Origin: Bryoerythrophyllum caledonicum
Taxonomy: Eukaryota > Streptophyta > Bryopsida > Pottiales > Pottiaceae
DNA length: 64,000 nt
Assembly: GCA_963971425.1 (NCBI GenBank)
Contig: OZ020524.1
Coordinates: forward strand, 16,371,845-16,435,844
Direction: 5' to 3'
The first letter of the stretch is position 1. Each line of letters begins with the position of its first letter. The notes beneath the pieces are model-generated. The model made no database searches. It saw nothing but the letters and a program-made list of their open reading frames with translations, and was not told the origin of the DNA. Shown in pieces: positions 10,981 to 21,170 of the stretch. A program made the translations under genes and the position numbers.

Positions 10981-12602
10981 TTCTTCCTGAGAAACTAATC
11001 ACTGAGTCACTTAGATGTTATGAACCACTCGTAGAATACACACATCCACCCCCTCTCCCAGATATACCAATGCCACCTACTCAAACTACAACAAATATTA
11101 ATCTTCAAACACACATAATAACATGGAATGCCGCATCTCTAAACACCGCATTGCCAAGCCTACACAACCTCCTTGCAAACATTCAAACCCCACCAGCATT
11201 CATCCATATACAAGAAACAAAATTGACAACAACTAAATCAACACAATACATACAAAATCTATTCCCTCAATACAAACTTATCTTCAATAACACACGCGCA
11301 TTGACTAGATGCATACAAAAACAAATGTCATACACTCCAACCCATGGTGGCCTACTTACGCTCATCCACAACAAATACGCCTTCCCTGGAAATTTCTTTA
11401 AAAAATTCCCACCCTTGCTAACATATCACCCTATCTCCAAATAATAAAAATACACAATCAACCATTACAACCATGGCTAAACATACACCTATATATGCCA
11501 TCACACCAACTAGACTTGCACCTAATTCCTATTATCAACAAACCATCAGAACAAATCTCGGCACATCCTCACCACACATATCTTTTTTACGGTGACTTCA
11601 ATTGTGACATTGCTCTTGTTGGTAGGCAAAACAGAAACAATACAACCTTACCACAAGACAAAGATGTACAATCGAAAGCATTCACCGATAGTCTAAACTT
11701 CACATATATCTCCACAAATACACTATTCTCTAGACAAAGTGGCTACAACTACACATCTACTAGCCTAATCGATGGATTCTACATTAATACCCTAAACCAA
11801 TATGAATATACATCCACAACCAACATTAACATGGACCTCAACTCAGTTCACTACCCTATACAACTACATATTCTACACAACACTTTATTAGCAAGATCCA
11901 CATTACCCCCTCGCAATACCTCCAATCGTATTCTCAATCCAATATCCCAATAAAATCTGGAAAAATGCAACATAAATTTTCTTGAAGAAAATTCAATACA
12001 ACTAAATCACCTCACCTCAATATTAGAACAAAATGAACACCTCAACCCAACACAGTGGCAAAATGCCTGCACAAAACTAGATAAACTCATCTCAAATACT
12101 TCTGACATTTTAGAAGAAACAAGCCAAGCTAAAGCAGTACCAATACTCACAAATAGAACTGCTCAACAAGGTGGACTTCTACCTCATAAACATCTAAATT
12201 GTGGAAAAAACACCTAGCTACATACCACCTCATCAGAAAAACCATTCATATATCCAAAATTGTTTCAAACTGGCATACACATCCTATTATGGATGAAATT
12301 CGTATCCATCAACATATCCAAATACCACATCTACCACCACTAGAATCACCATGCAAAGAATGGATAGACCAACTTGCCTTACTAGCCAAAAATGCCAACA
12401 AATAAGCACGAGAAATCACCACCAAATACACCAAAGAAAACATTTAGAAAGCCATTTCTAAATATCAAAAACTTTTGGAGAAAATCCCCAAATAAGTTAA
12501 TAGAATTTATTTTGAAAACAATGAGCCATCACCGTTGGACTGCATTACTGATAGAAATCAAAACATCCTTACTAGCCTTGAAGATGTTGCAGATGAAATA
12601 TA
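10981..12602 (+). pseudogene. LINE retrotransposon, endonuclease part (interrupted)
   Basis: Broken plus-strand frames encode an apurinic-like endonuclease of a LINE: TWNAASLN at the start, IHIQETKL, then YGDFNCDI, LIDGFYI and SVHYPIQLH. These correspond to the WN, QET, GDFN and (S)DHxP motifs of the family; the terminal Asp-His is changed to Val-His here. Stops and frameshifts are frequent. The frame runs to ...LEDVADEIY at 12602, where Tc1-like element A is inserted. It resumes in the same frame at 16432. The 5' end abuts a family C fragment, so the true LINE 5' terminus is not visible. Confidence 0.85.
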
Positions 12603-12939
12603 CTGTGTGCCGCAAAACTGCCTCAGGAGCAAAAATGTCAATGTTCGAAGGAAAATGTCAACCACATTTATGACGAGAATGTGGCGCCACCACATCCACG
12701 TGATTGGTATCCAAGTGTCCTACAAAACCTCAAAGCATGTTGGGAAGATATTGACAAGTGGCAAAGATGGGGAAGTTGAAATGTAGCTCGTTAAATGAAG
12801 CAGTTTTGCAACCGCCTGTCTGTGCTCTATATCTTGGACCACAACTCAAGAGTTTTCAGTGAATTTGAGGTCGTAGTAAGTGCCGCTAGTGAGGAACAAC
12901 TCTCGTGTATCTTCACCACCTTTCAGCTAGCTTTGCATC

Positions 12940-13971
12940 ATGAGACGCCCTTGTTGGTACCGATTGTCTCTTGAGATACAAAATGATATTGTATCATTGC
13001 TGGAAAAGGGATGGAGCTCACGGGCAGTAGCAAGACACATTGGAGTTAGTCCTGCTTCTGTCCAAAGGATTCGAAAGAGTCGCTTACCAAACTTAAAATT
13101 ATTGGTTGGAGGTAGACCTAGTAAGATTTCAGTGTCTGTAATGAGAGCATGTGTCCAAGCAGTTACGAGAGGGGGGCATGAAACTGCTGCGGATGCCGCT
13201 AGAGTTGTAAGGCGAGACTTTGGATGTGAGATTAGTGTGGATACTGTGCGAAGGGTGCTTAAGTCCGCAGGTTTACAAGCTCAAACAAAGCAAAAGAAAC
13301 CATTGGTGAGACGAAAAAATATCAGAGCTCGCTTAGAATTTGCTAGAGCTCATGAACATTGGACGGCTGATGATTGGAAGAGGGTAATCTTCTCAGATGA
13401 GACGAAGATTAATTGCTTTGGCTCAGATGGGCGTTCTTGGTGTTGGGCTCCAGTCACTGAAGGTCTCACAAACCGTATGGTGCAGAAAACTGTGAAACAC
13501 GGCGTTGGATCGTTGATGGTTTGGGGATGTATGAGTGCAAGAGGTCTTGGTTTGATTTTTCAAGTAGAAGGACGAATGAATCAACATGTATATAGTGAAA
13601 TTTTACAGAGAGATCTCTACGGAAGTTTCATGAAGTTTGGAGTGAACCCACAAAGTATCATCTTTCAGCATGACAATGACCCTAAGCATACGACAAAGAC
13701 GATGAAGGAGTGGTTGTTGAATCAACCTTTCAGTGTTATGAAGTGACTTGCACAATCTCCCGACCTCAATCTGATCGAACACCTCTGGGCGACACTCAAA
13801 CGGCGAATGAACCAATACACTACGGTGTCAAGAGGTTTAGTGGAATTGTGGGAGCGTGTCCTTCACACATTCAATAGTTTCACTTCTCATGAGTGTCATA
13901 GGCTCTATGAGAGCATGCCCCGGCGAATGAGGGCGGTTATTTATAGTCGGGGCAAGTGGACATCATTTTAA
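12940..13971 (+). pseudogene. DD34E Tc1-like transposase A (one stop codon)
   Basis: This encodes a 343-codon transposase. An N-terminal paired helix-turn-helix (SSRAVARHIGVSPASVQRI) precedes a Tc1-type catalytic domain. The first Asp is in IFSDETKINCF and the second in FQHDNDPKHT. The Glu is in SPDLNLIEHLW, 34 residues after the second Asp. One in-frame TGA at 13744-13746, where family members have Trp, interrupts the frame just before the third catalytic block. Beyond it the frame continues to a TAA at 13969-13971. Apart from this stop, the protein looks complete. Start chosen at the ATG before RRPCWYRLSLE. Confidence 0.88.
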
Positions 13972-14591
13972 GTAGATTACAGACACATTAAACACGCAAT
14001 TAAGCAATTATGCACTTGGCCAAGTGCACTCGTTGCTGGTAGAAAGCCGCAAGTTATTTGCTCATAACTTTTTTTTAAATCAAAATTTGGCAAAAGTTTA
14101 GTTTGTTTTTTGTCAAATTTTTTTGGTGTTTGTCGTATCATACATTGGCATCTTCATATTCACATCAGTAATATATTTTTTGCATTTGCTACCTTTTTTT
14201 AGAAAATATATGATTTCTACTCCAGTTTGCAAATCCTGCTACAAAATTATGATCATGTGCCCAAAGAGATTATAAATGTGTTATGAGTTATTATAGGATT
14301 TTAGAGTACTGCACTACAAATACAATGTGTAAGAGATACAAAAATATATATGCAAATTCCTAAGACAGTGTAAAGTACCTCACTGTATTTTATAATGCAA
14401 AAACATACATAATCAAGCAATTCCACACTATTGCTGAGGAATTCTAAAATCAAACATATCATATGGACCACCCAATATATAAATATATACCACCCACCGA
14501 ACGACAGACACATCTCAAATTGCATTATACTAACGTGCTTGCTACCTAAATTGCGTGCATGCTCTACTATAGTATATAGCTCCAGGGCTCA

Positions 14592-14708
14592 GAGCTCATC
14601 TTCTGGCGCAACGACTCCTTCAACGTGTCCAATGGCGCTACCTACCATAGCGAACAGTTCATGATCCTACACTGGACGATCTCCCACATCTTCGACCTTT
14701 CCACATAA
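14592..14708 (+). pseudogene. Unidentified gene fragment inside element A
   Basis: A 38-codon stretch (ELIFWRNDSFNVSNGATY..., ending SHIFDLST before TAA) has C or G at nearly every third codon position. It stands out from AT-rich surroundings. This codon pattern suggests an exon of a host gene taken up by the transposon. I do not recognise the family. No flanking exon was found. Confidence 0.4.
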
Positions 14709-14752
14709 TCTTCTACCTTTCCACAAAAAATCTTCTACCTTTCCACATAAAA
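14688..14752 (+). repeat. Three tandem ~21-bp repeats
   Basis: Three copies of ATCTTCTACCTTTCCACA, with spacings of 20 and 22 bases (starts 14688, 14708, 14730). The first copy forms the end of the gene fragment upstream. This looks like a local slippage expansion inside element A. Confidence 0.75.
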
Positions 14753-15240
14753 CTTTGAGATCTTTGTATGATTCACTTTTGATTTTTCCTACGACATTAT
14801 GTGATGTAAACCTTCTTGTTGACCATTTGGATTCCCATTTACAACAATATCAAGTTCACAAAAAATATAACGTGAATTGAGAATTTTTGAACCTTCACTC
14901 ATTGCACAATTTTTTTGAATATGCTACACTCGTTGTCTACTCTCAAAATTGGTATATAGCAAACTAACATCATGCTTAACAATATGGTAATTAATTGAGA
15001 CCTTTTATAGTGCAAAAATTGGACACTAATTGAAGTCAAAGTCTGCTGATCCAGTAAACTCAGGGAAGAAAATAAGCCTTCTCTCAACTTCAAACATTAT
15101 AATCTTTCAATCCGTGCGGTAAAACTTTATGGAAATTTGTGAGTATATTATTTAATAAGTAAGGATTGAGATCCTACGGTTAAAACTACCAAAAAAACTT
15201 TATTTTTTCTTCCTTGCTAAATGCACTAGAACAAGCATTT
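14730..15240 (-). repeat. Dispersed repeat F, inverted copy
   Basis: In reverse complement this aligns by eye with 36156-36540. Shared landmarks are 'ctagtgca', 'tcacaaa(a)tttc', 'gattgaaagattata', 'ttattttcttccc', 'ccagtaga' and 'ttcaaaaattctcaatt'. Divergence is moderate. No coding capacity was recognised. Confidence 0.6.
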
Positions 15241-15452
15241 TAAACGATTTTTGGTTGAGATATTCTCAACATCATTTATGGACCAAGGTACTTTGGGTTT
15301 CAATAGTGAGGGTATCACCACCTGGGTATGAATTCGTAGGTACCAATACCCGGATATCAACCAAGGTATCAAATTAGGGTTTGATATTAGGGTTTTGGAT
15401 ATGAGGGTATCATGAAGGATATCAATCCTTCGCATGTGTGGGTAGTCCAACG

Positions 15453-15476
15453 AGGGGTGTGCGAGCGCACACCCCT
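15453..15476. repeat. Near-perfect 11-bp palindrome
   Basis: AGGGGTGTGCG, two bases, then CGCACACCCCT. It sits about 250 bases before the assembly gap and marks the transition from AT-rich to purine/GC-rich sequence. Confidence 0.8.
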
Positions 15477-15724
15477 GTCGTAGTTGTGAGGGAGGTTGTG
15501 AGAGAGAGGGTTTGGAGGAGGAAGTGACTTGTGGGTTTGTGAGGGCGGAGGGTGAGGAGAGAAGAGTTGTGAGGGAGAGGAATGGAGGGGAGGTGTGAGG
15601 GGGAGAGGTTGTGGGCGGCTAGGGTTTGGGAGAAAGAATGAGAATCGTTTGAGAGGTGTGAGGAATGGAAAAATAGATAGTGGCCATATCCATAACCTTC
15701 AAGCGCTTGCGATGCGCCTCGCCG

Positions 15725-15924
15725 NNNNNNNNNNNNNNNNNNNNNNNNNNNNNNNNNNNNNNNNNNNNNNNNNNNNNNNNNNNNNNNNNNNNNNNNNNNN
15801 NNNNNNNNNNNNNNNNNNNNNNNNNNNNNNNNNNNNNNNNNNNNNNNNNNNNNNNNNNNNNNNNNNNNNNNNNNNNNNNNNNNNNNNNNNNNNNNNNNNN
15901 NNNNNNNNNNNNNNNNNNNNNNNN
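15725..15924. other. Assembly gap (200 N)
   Basis: Exactly 200 unknown bases. The right edge opens directly onto a GC-rich tandem repeat, so the gap was probably caused by that repeat and its true size is unknown. Any frame reading through it is meaningless. Confidence 0.99.
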
Positions 15925-15930
15925 CCCGTG

Positions 15931-16180
15931 ACGCTGCGCGCCCGGCCCCAGACGGTACGCGCCCGACCTTGACGGTACGCGCCCGGCCCTGAGTGCTACG
16001 CGCCCGGCCCTGCTATGCACGCGCCCGGCCCTTAGGGGTACGCGCCCGGTCTTAAATCGTACGCGCCCGGCCCTAATTGGAACGCGCCCGGCCCTTCATG
16101 AACGCGCCCGGTCCAGATTGGTACGCGCCCGGCCCCAAATGCTGCGCGCACGGTCCGAAGGCACGCGCCCGCCCCTTGAT
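15931..16180. repeat. GC-rich minisatellite with variable spacers
   Basis: About twelve copies of a core close to ACGCGCCCGGCCC are separated by 5-9 bases that differ from copy to copy (for example gacggt, gagtgct, ctatgc, taattgga, cttcatga). The repeat period is therefore 18-21 bases. It lies next to the assembly gap inside element A and probably extends into the gap. Confidence 0.85.
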
Positions 16181-16267
16181 GTGACGTGGAAAGCCGTCTG
16201 ACGTGTCGTGCACACGTGTTTTACCAGGGGGTAAGTTGAAAATTTGATTTAGGGTTCGTAATTTTTT

Positions 16268-16360
16268 TTTACACGCAACTGTCCGCCAAAAAGTGTTGTC
16301 CGTCCTGTCCGTCCGTCCTACTGTCCGTCCGTCCGCTGTCTTTGGGCCCCTGTCCGTCTA
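16268..16360. repeat. GTCC-rich simple repeat near right end of element A
   Basis: Irregular tandem (T)GTCCGTCC units (TGTCCGTCCGTCC occurs twice), immediately inside the right terminal repeat of element A. Confidence 0.6.
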
Positions 16361-16431
16361 TGTAGACAACCCTGAGCATTGTTTGCCGAATGCAAAAGTT
16401 TTCACTCATGAGGCGGTTTTGCGGCACATAG

Positions 16432-18410
16432 TACATACAACAATCAATTAGTAACAGACCAACAGTCCCCACGAGTCATTACCAACCAGAACACCCACTA
16501 CAATGTACATGTGGCGTCCTCACGTGTCATTACCAACCAAAACATCCACTACACTGTACATGTGGCGTCCCCACGTGTCATTACCAACCAGAACACCCAC
16601 TACAATGTACATGCGGCGTCAGACAATATCCATGGCGCAATCTAGACAACTTTACTATTGACACTAGAGGAGAACCACTTACCCCCATGCAGACATACTT
16701 TGACCAAGAAACATATGATATGTGCCTTAAAAACCTTGGCAACAATAAAGCACCTAGTCCAGACAAAATACCGAACTCAATACTGAAAAATATGTCATCT
16801 TGTTTTCACAAAATGTTATATTTATTCTCTAAACATTGCTACAAACAAAAACAAATCCCAACCTGATGGAAAAATAAGCCTCACAGTGTTATTTTACAAA
16901 AAAGGCGATCCATCTCATCTTACTAACCACAAACCTATAGCATTAGCTGATACCATATACAAACTATTTACAAGCACCCTAACATCTATTCTTTCATCAT
17001 ACGCTGAAAAATACCTAATACTACACAATAGCCAAAAAGGCTTTAGAACTGAAAGACGTACATCTAGACAACTTCAAGTACTTATAGCCGCTCAAGAAGA
17101 TGCAAGACTTACAAATCAAGATTTGTCTACATCCTCTACATTGATTTTAAAAAATGCCTATGGATCTATTGACCATGCCAGACTTCTAGCAATCATGAAA
17201 GACTTAGGATATCCAACTGATGCCGTTACATTAATTGGTAACATATATTCACAATCTACTACAACGTTCATCAAATAACACTTTGGAAAAACCCAACCTA
17301 TCCCAATACAACAAGGTACCATACAAGGTGATACACTCAGCCCTTATCCTTTTATAATATTCTTGGAGCCTCTACTAAGATGGCTTCAACAAGGCTATAA
17401 TGGATACACATTTGGAACATCTAACACCAAAATCTCCACTGCAACATATGGTGATGATTTAGCTGCAATTGCCAATAAATTGAAATCACTACAAATACAA
17501 CTAGACAAACTTGATAGATACTACGAATTTGGTTGGCATGGACCCTCGAATCCCTAAATGTACAGTTACAGGTTGCCCAAACTAATCGAAAATGACTCCC
17601 TTAGCATTTAAAGCCCAAATCCAAGCTACCAATAATAACTATAGAAACCAACCTCTACCAGTACTACACCAAAACGAACCATATACATATCTGGGCATAA
17701 CTTAGCTCCCTCGCTAAAATGGAAACACAGATACACACGACTACCACTAAAGTTATAGAACAATGCAAATAATTGACAGCATGCCGAGCCACAATGAAAC
17801 AAAAAATCAATATGGCTGACACAGTCATACGCGTCGGCATCGCATACAGCTTCTACGTAGTACTATACTCCTTGCCTGCCATCAAAAAGCTAGACAAAAA
17901 GATTATAGCCCTCCACAAAACAATTTGTGGACTACCAAAATGCACATTAAATGTAGTCACTCAACTCCCCCATGACCTAGTTGGCATAGAAGCATTTTCC
18001 CTCAAAAACGCTTACTTAAGATGCATTGGTGAACAATTCCAAAATGCCTTCAATGACATGGGTAGATTAGGTAAGTTTTACAATGGTCTACTGCAATTCA
18101 TCCTAGCAAAACTTGGCGGATCATAAGACATACCATGCATTAAATACCACGATTGTTTTAGTTCATGGCCTCAACCCTAAAACATCCTTTAAATTACTAC
18201 AAAAACTACTATACACAACTCAATAGCTCTCAAACAAATTATATTACCTAGTGGTCTAAACATGATGAGTTCATACAACTTTAAAAATTACCATTCAATT
18301 CCCACCAAATTAACCAAAAGCGCACTACATATTGTTGAACAATTATTTTGTCATCCATCTTATCCACCGCAATGCCACCAACTACACCCATATTACCATC
18401 CCCCAAGGAC
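16432..18410 (+). pseudogene. LINE retrotransposon, reverse transcriptase part
   Basis: This continues the LINE frame after element A: YIQQSISNRPTVP..., then a pre-polymerase region (NNKAPSPDKIPNSIL). Reverse transcriptase motifs follow: LFYKKGDPSHLTNHKPIAL, QKGFRTERRTSRQL, IQQGTIQGDTLSP and TYGDDLAAI. The catalytic box is YGDD, not the more usual YADD or FADD. A C-terminal region with a TGCPN motif follows at about 17560. Several stops and frameshifts show that it is dead. It is AT-rich with a strong A bias on the sense strand, unlike the Ty3 element that follows it. Confidence 0.88.
16470..16622 (+). repeat. In-frame 51-bp triplication in the LINE ORF
   Basis: Three copies start at 16470, 16521 and 16572, exactly 51 bases apart, so the LINE frame is preserved. 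Each encodes a variant of T(S/C)HYQPEHPLQCTCGV. The copies differ at a few bases each. Confidence 0.9.
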
Positions 18411-18429
18411 TCTGAAAGATAAGTCACTA

Positions 18430-21170
18430 AGTCAGATTGTTATGTCATGCCAAAGCCGGAGGAGAATTTCGAGGCCATTGGTTATGGCAAGGTATTTGGT
18501 ACCTTGGATTTGCGCTGTGGATACCACCAAATAGGACTTAGAGATGAGGACAACGAGAAGACCGCATTCTAGGGCATTGTTAAGGATGGGAAGGACTGGT
18601 TGTTCGAGTGGAAGTTCTTGCCATTTGGATTAAATAATGTACAAGAAGAATTCCAGAGGGTTGTGAACCGGGTATTCTCAGGCTTGGACTTTGTGAGATG
18701 CTACATCGATGATATTATTGTCTTCGGCAAGAATCGAAGGCAGCATAGACTACACTTGATGGAGGTGTTTGCTAGATTAAGACTCTACGATTTGAAGTTG
18801 CACCCTGGTAAGTGCAAATTCTTCTTCAATCGTATTGAGTATTTAGGCCACATGATTTATCCAAGTGGATTGGGTGTGGTAGCTAGCAAGGTGGAAGTGG
18901 TGATGTCTATTCCTAGACCACGAGATGTAAGTAGGCTATGGGCATTCTTGGAATTGTAGAACTATTATAGAACGTTTGTAAAGACTTTCAGTGCTCTTGC
19001 AAAGCCATTGACCACGTTGACAAAGAATGATCAACCTTGGATTTGGAGAGATGAGCAAGAGACAACCTTTCAACAAGTGAAGGACCGTTTAACATCAGCC
19101 CAATAGTAGGGAGGACTTACGAGCTACACATATTGAAGCGCGTTGGAAATTGGCGTGGGATTGATGCAAATGGATGATAATGAGAAGGAATTTGTAATTG
19201 CGTATGCCAGACGGTCCAACAACAATGCGAAGGCTAATTATAGCTTATATGAAGGGGAGTGTTTGGCTGCCATATGGGCTATTGCCCATTTTAGGTGTTA
19301 TCTTTATGGTAATGAATTTTTATGGGTGACAGATCATCAACCGTTGAAGTGGTTGATGGAATGTAACAATTTGATAGGGAAACTAGCGCGGTGGGCCTTG
19401 ATATTGATGGAGTATGACTTCAAGGTAGTACATAGGGCAGGGTTGGTGAACATGGATGCTAACGGCCTTTGCCGCAATCCAATTCCAAACTAGGAGGACG
19501 TCACATGCGCTAGGTGACACGGTGAGGGTGAGGCTGATCCGTTGTCAGGTTGACATTGTTTGGCGTTTCTAGGAGTGTTGGCGATGCATGGAGATAGCTA
19601 CCGTGGCCTCAATAGATGAGGAGGGAGGTGAGGAGTCTTGGGGCGCCAGAGACAACTTTGAAGACCCAAATGTGATGCAATTTCCAAAGGATGAAGAAGC
19701 AGTGCCAACATGGTCCGCTAAGGAGAGAGATCGGGTCTTACAACGAGCCAAACGGTTCGTGTGGGAGAGGACTCACCTTGATAGACTGTGGCCGGACGGT
19801 ACCAAGAAGATGGTGTCGGCTCCAACGGAGAGGGTGAAGTTGATCAAGCATGCACATGAGGATCTTAGACGCTTTGGAGTGCGGAGAACCTACAGTTTGC
19901 TGCAGATTTATTATTGGTGGCGAGGAATGCAGTCACAAGTCCAAGCGTTGGTTGTCCGGTGTATGGTGTGTGATCGTGTGCGAGCGCCTTTTAACGCTCC
20001 GATGCCACAATTGCAACCATTGCCACTTATGGGCTTAGGATACAGCCTACATGTGGAGCTTGGATTTTGTAGGACCATTGCCAATTATGGGCTTAGGATA
20101 CAGCCTATAGATGGAACTTAGATTTTGTAGGACCATTGCCAGTGATACCTCGACACAACAAGTATGTGTTGGTGATCATCGTGCATTTCTTGAAATGGAT
20201 AGAGTTGGTGGCATTGCTTGATAAGTTTAGTAAATGGGTTGCTTACTCTCTTCTTGATGATGTTCTAAGCCGCTTTGGAGTTCCAACGGAGGTACTCACA
20301 GAGCAAGGGAGAGAATTCTTGGGTGAGTTTCAAACGTTGTGTGAGCAAGCAATGATTGATCATTGCACTACTTCGAGGGATCACCCCGAAGCAGATAGAT
20401 TGGCAGAGCGCATGGTGCAAACCGCCATGAGGGGGCTTCAAAAATACAGCTTGAAGATGGGACATCACCAGAATTGGGATTTGCAGTTACCATGGACAAC
20501 AATGGGCTATTGATTCAGCAAACAAGCATCCTTGGCGTCTTTTTCACCTCACTATCTATTTTTTGGAAGGCACCCAATTTTACCGAAGGCCATTCAAACA
20601 AACGTTGAAACCGTGTTGGCTAACATGGACAATCTACACACATGGGCTCAAGTGTGTGAGCAATGTGCAGATTCATTCAAAATGATGCATGTAGCATTGG
20701 AGAACTTCTTTATTGCTCAACATTGGGATACGTTGTGCTATGCTACAATAAGGAGAGGTGATAACCGACCGCAAGTGCAGCATTTCACGCCTGGAGATTA
20801 TGTGTACTTGCAGCAAGCAGCGCCTACCACCTTTGATGTGAGAGCATGACGAGAAATTTTGAGAGTTCGTGAGGTGAAGGACTCATGTGTGTTAGTGTTG
20901 GATGGTCATGATGGAAAGATATTGAAGGATCACACGCACAATTGCACGCCTTGCAACTTACCATACATTGATGGGATTGTACACCCTGGCCTTTCTCATA
21001 ATTCTGCTGGATTACATTGTCGGTTATGTAGTAGTGCCACATGGGCAGCCACAATGGTTATTTGTGACTTATGTCATATGGAGTAGCATTTAGAATGCTT
21101 AACTCCACCTCTTTTGGAGATATCATTGGGTTAATGGTCTTGTCCAGAGTCTTTAGCACGTTGAGGGTAT
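18430..21170 (+). pseudogene. Ty3/gypsy retrotransposon remnant (RT to integrase)
   Basis: Domains run in gypsy order. Reverse transcriptase: LDLRCGYHQIGLRDED, KFLPFGLNN, RCYIDDIIVFG (YIDD) and KLHPGKCKFF. RNase H: YSLYEGECLAAIWAI and WVTDHQPLKWLM. Integrase zinc region: HEDLRRFGVRRT...YWWRGM...CMVC; the second His of the HHCC finger is replaced by Arg. Integrase core: DKFSKW, VLTEQGREF, then SFSPHYLFFGRHP. A PHD-like finger follows. Protease, gag and LTRs were not identified. Several stops and deletions, including a duplicated segment near 20040-20150, show decay. The 5' end abuts the LINE. Confidence 0.9.
21018..21152 (+). pseudogene. PHD-like zinc finger at the Ty3 integrase C-terminus
   Basis: In the same frame as the integrase tail, the order is CRLC, then ~11 residues, CDLC, HMExHLECLTPPL, and finally WSCPES. 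This is the Cys4-His-Cys3 spacing of a PHD finger (CxxC...CxxC...H..C...WxCPxC). The last Cys has become Ser and two stops are present (at the Trp before His, and before WSCP). PHD fingers bind histone H3 tails, so in a live copy it could have guided integration, in the way chromodomains do in chromoviruses. That role is inferred. Confidence 0.7.

Larger units (their letters stand above)
12603..16431 (+). mobile_element. Tc1-like element A (3829 bp, nested in LINE)
   Basis: The terminal inverted repeats are CTGTGTGCCGCAAAACTGCC at 12603 and the complement of CTATGTGCCGCAAAACCGCC ending at 16431. TA is present on both sides (12601-12602 and 16432-16433). It encodes a DD34E transposase (12940-13971). 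The remaining ~2.3 kb includes a gene-like fragment (14592-14708), short tandem repeats, a copy of dispersed repeat F, the assembly gap and a GC-rich minisatellite. This size is unusually large for a Tc1-like element, so the 3' portion is probably secondarily acquired. Confidence 0.85.

Noticed and set aside
15595..16020. Open frames of 125-133 codons on both strands
   Set aside because: They read through 200 unknown bases and a GC-rich minisatellite; the frame is not real.
15931..16180. A CRISPR-like array, because a constant core alternates with variable spacers
   Set aside because: Core (13 bases) and spacers (5-9 bases) are far too short, the context is a plant transposon, and no cas gene is present.
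20850..21086. A chromodomain at the Ty3 integrase C-terminus
   Set aside because: The residues show a Cys4-His-Cys pattern with WSCP and no aromatic cage of a chromodomain; a PHD-like finger fits better.
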